Assembly (NCBI RefSeq): GCF_003952465.1
Contig: NZ_CP034448.1
Span: forward strand, 6,487,001 to 6,551,000
Direction of reading: 5' to 3'
Length of the DNA stretch: 64,000 bases
Source of the DNA: Mesorhizobium sp. M1B.F.Ca.ET.045.04.1.1
Lineage (GTDB): Bacteria > Pseudomonadota > Alphaproteobacteria > Rhizobiales > Rhizobiaceae
The notes under the pieces: model-generated
Told to the model about the DNA's origin: nothing
The model's database searches: none
The model's input: the letters and a program-made list of their open reading frames with translations, nothing else
Part shown: positions 63,921 through 64,000 of the stretch, piece by piece
Layout: every line of letters starts with the position of its first letter
How positions within the stretch are numbered: the first letter of the stretch is position 1
Position numbers and translations under genes: made by a program

Positions 63921-64000
63921 TGCAGCGCAACATAAGTGTGTGCGCAGGCGAAACAACCGTGCTTGCGTTGGGCCAGTTCGGTCAGGCCGCCTTCAGCGGC

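Noticed and set aside
63982..64000. Possible 3' end of a minus-strand gene (PLKAA then stop)
   Set aside because: Only 19 bases are in the window, too few to support a gene.

Overview
The window looks like a chromosomal stretch of a Mesorhizobium-type bacterium (Hyphomicrobiales, Phyllobacteriaceae). The evidence is the high GC content, the rhizobial alpha-galactoside (agp) locus, a BacA/SbmA transporter, an ATP synthase F0 operon with separate b and b' genes, a BioR-type biotin regulator with its operator upstream of bioY, and several families of short palindromic repeats of the sort common in rhizobia. No tRNA, rRNA or CRISPR array was seen.

Layout. 1-3010: a minus-strand run of four overlapping or tightly spaced genes of unknown function (one polytopic membrane protein, then three anchored extracytoplasmic proteins; the last runs off the window). 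3257-6448: a LysE-type exporter and an acyl-CoA dehydrogenase/enoyl-CoA hydratase pair. 6577-7867: an IS110-family element inserted in one arm of a long palindromic repeat; its non-coding end carries what looks like a bridge RNA. 8020-9494: a small Cys-rich protein and a GH25 muramidase. 9510-19507: the alpha-galactoside regulon, with an AraC regulator divergent from GH4 / binding protein / two permeases / double ATPase / second GH4. 19547-28023: purD, a phytanoyl-CoA dioxygenase-like gene divergent from a LysR gene, ubiA, a DUF6101 gene, a D-lactate/2-hydroxyglutarate-type dehydrogenase and a Sua5/TsaC-type gene. 28191-29231: two low-complexity proteins. 29500-33569: glyQ-glyS, whose coding sequences contain three palindromic repeat insertions, one of them with an apparent frameshift. 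33747-38131: an acetyltransferase, a large TPR protein, and the bioR / bioY / DUF1284 biotin block. 38402-40952: a four-gene cassette with lysozyme-like and peptidoglycan-binding proteins, a lipoprotein and a small helical protein. 41676-50975: octaprenyl diphosphate synthase, DUF2007, an RNA/protein N-methyltransferase, an S49 peptidase, ispE, moaB, a GFA protein, a second dioxygenase-like protein, a small glycosyltransferase, a PA0069-type radical SAM protein and rnhB. 51197-53868: atpI-atpB-atpE-atpF'-atpF. 54157-63920: a SleB-type hydrolase, an MFS/LysR pair, der, a YfgM-like TPR protein, a polysaccharide deacetylase, bacA and a YbfB-type MFS protein.

How parts work together. The agp block is a complete uptake and hydrolysis pathway: the binding protein and permeases bring alpha-galactosides in, the fused ATPase powers transport, and two NAD-dependent GH4 enzymes cleave them under AraC control. 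bioR, the BioR box and bioY form a biotin-responsive uptake circuit. The ATP synthase genes form the F0 half of the complex.

Most interesting signals: (1) in the IS110 element, four short guide-like matches occur in the order expected for a bridge RNA, two to the genomic target and two to the element's own ends, with the target pair inside a strong stem; (2) palindromic repeats sit inside glyQ and glyS, translated with the same peptide signature each time; (3) ispE has no canonical start codon upstream of its first conserved motif; (4) the 38.4-41.0 kb cell-wall cassette is of unknown role.
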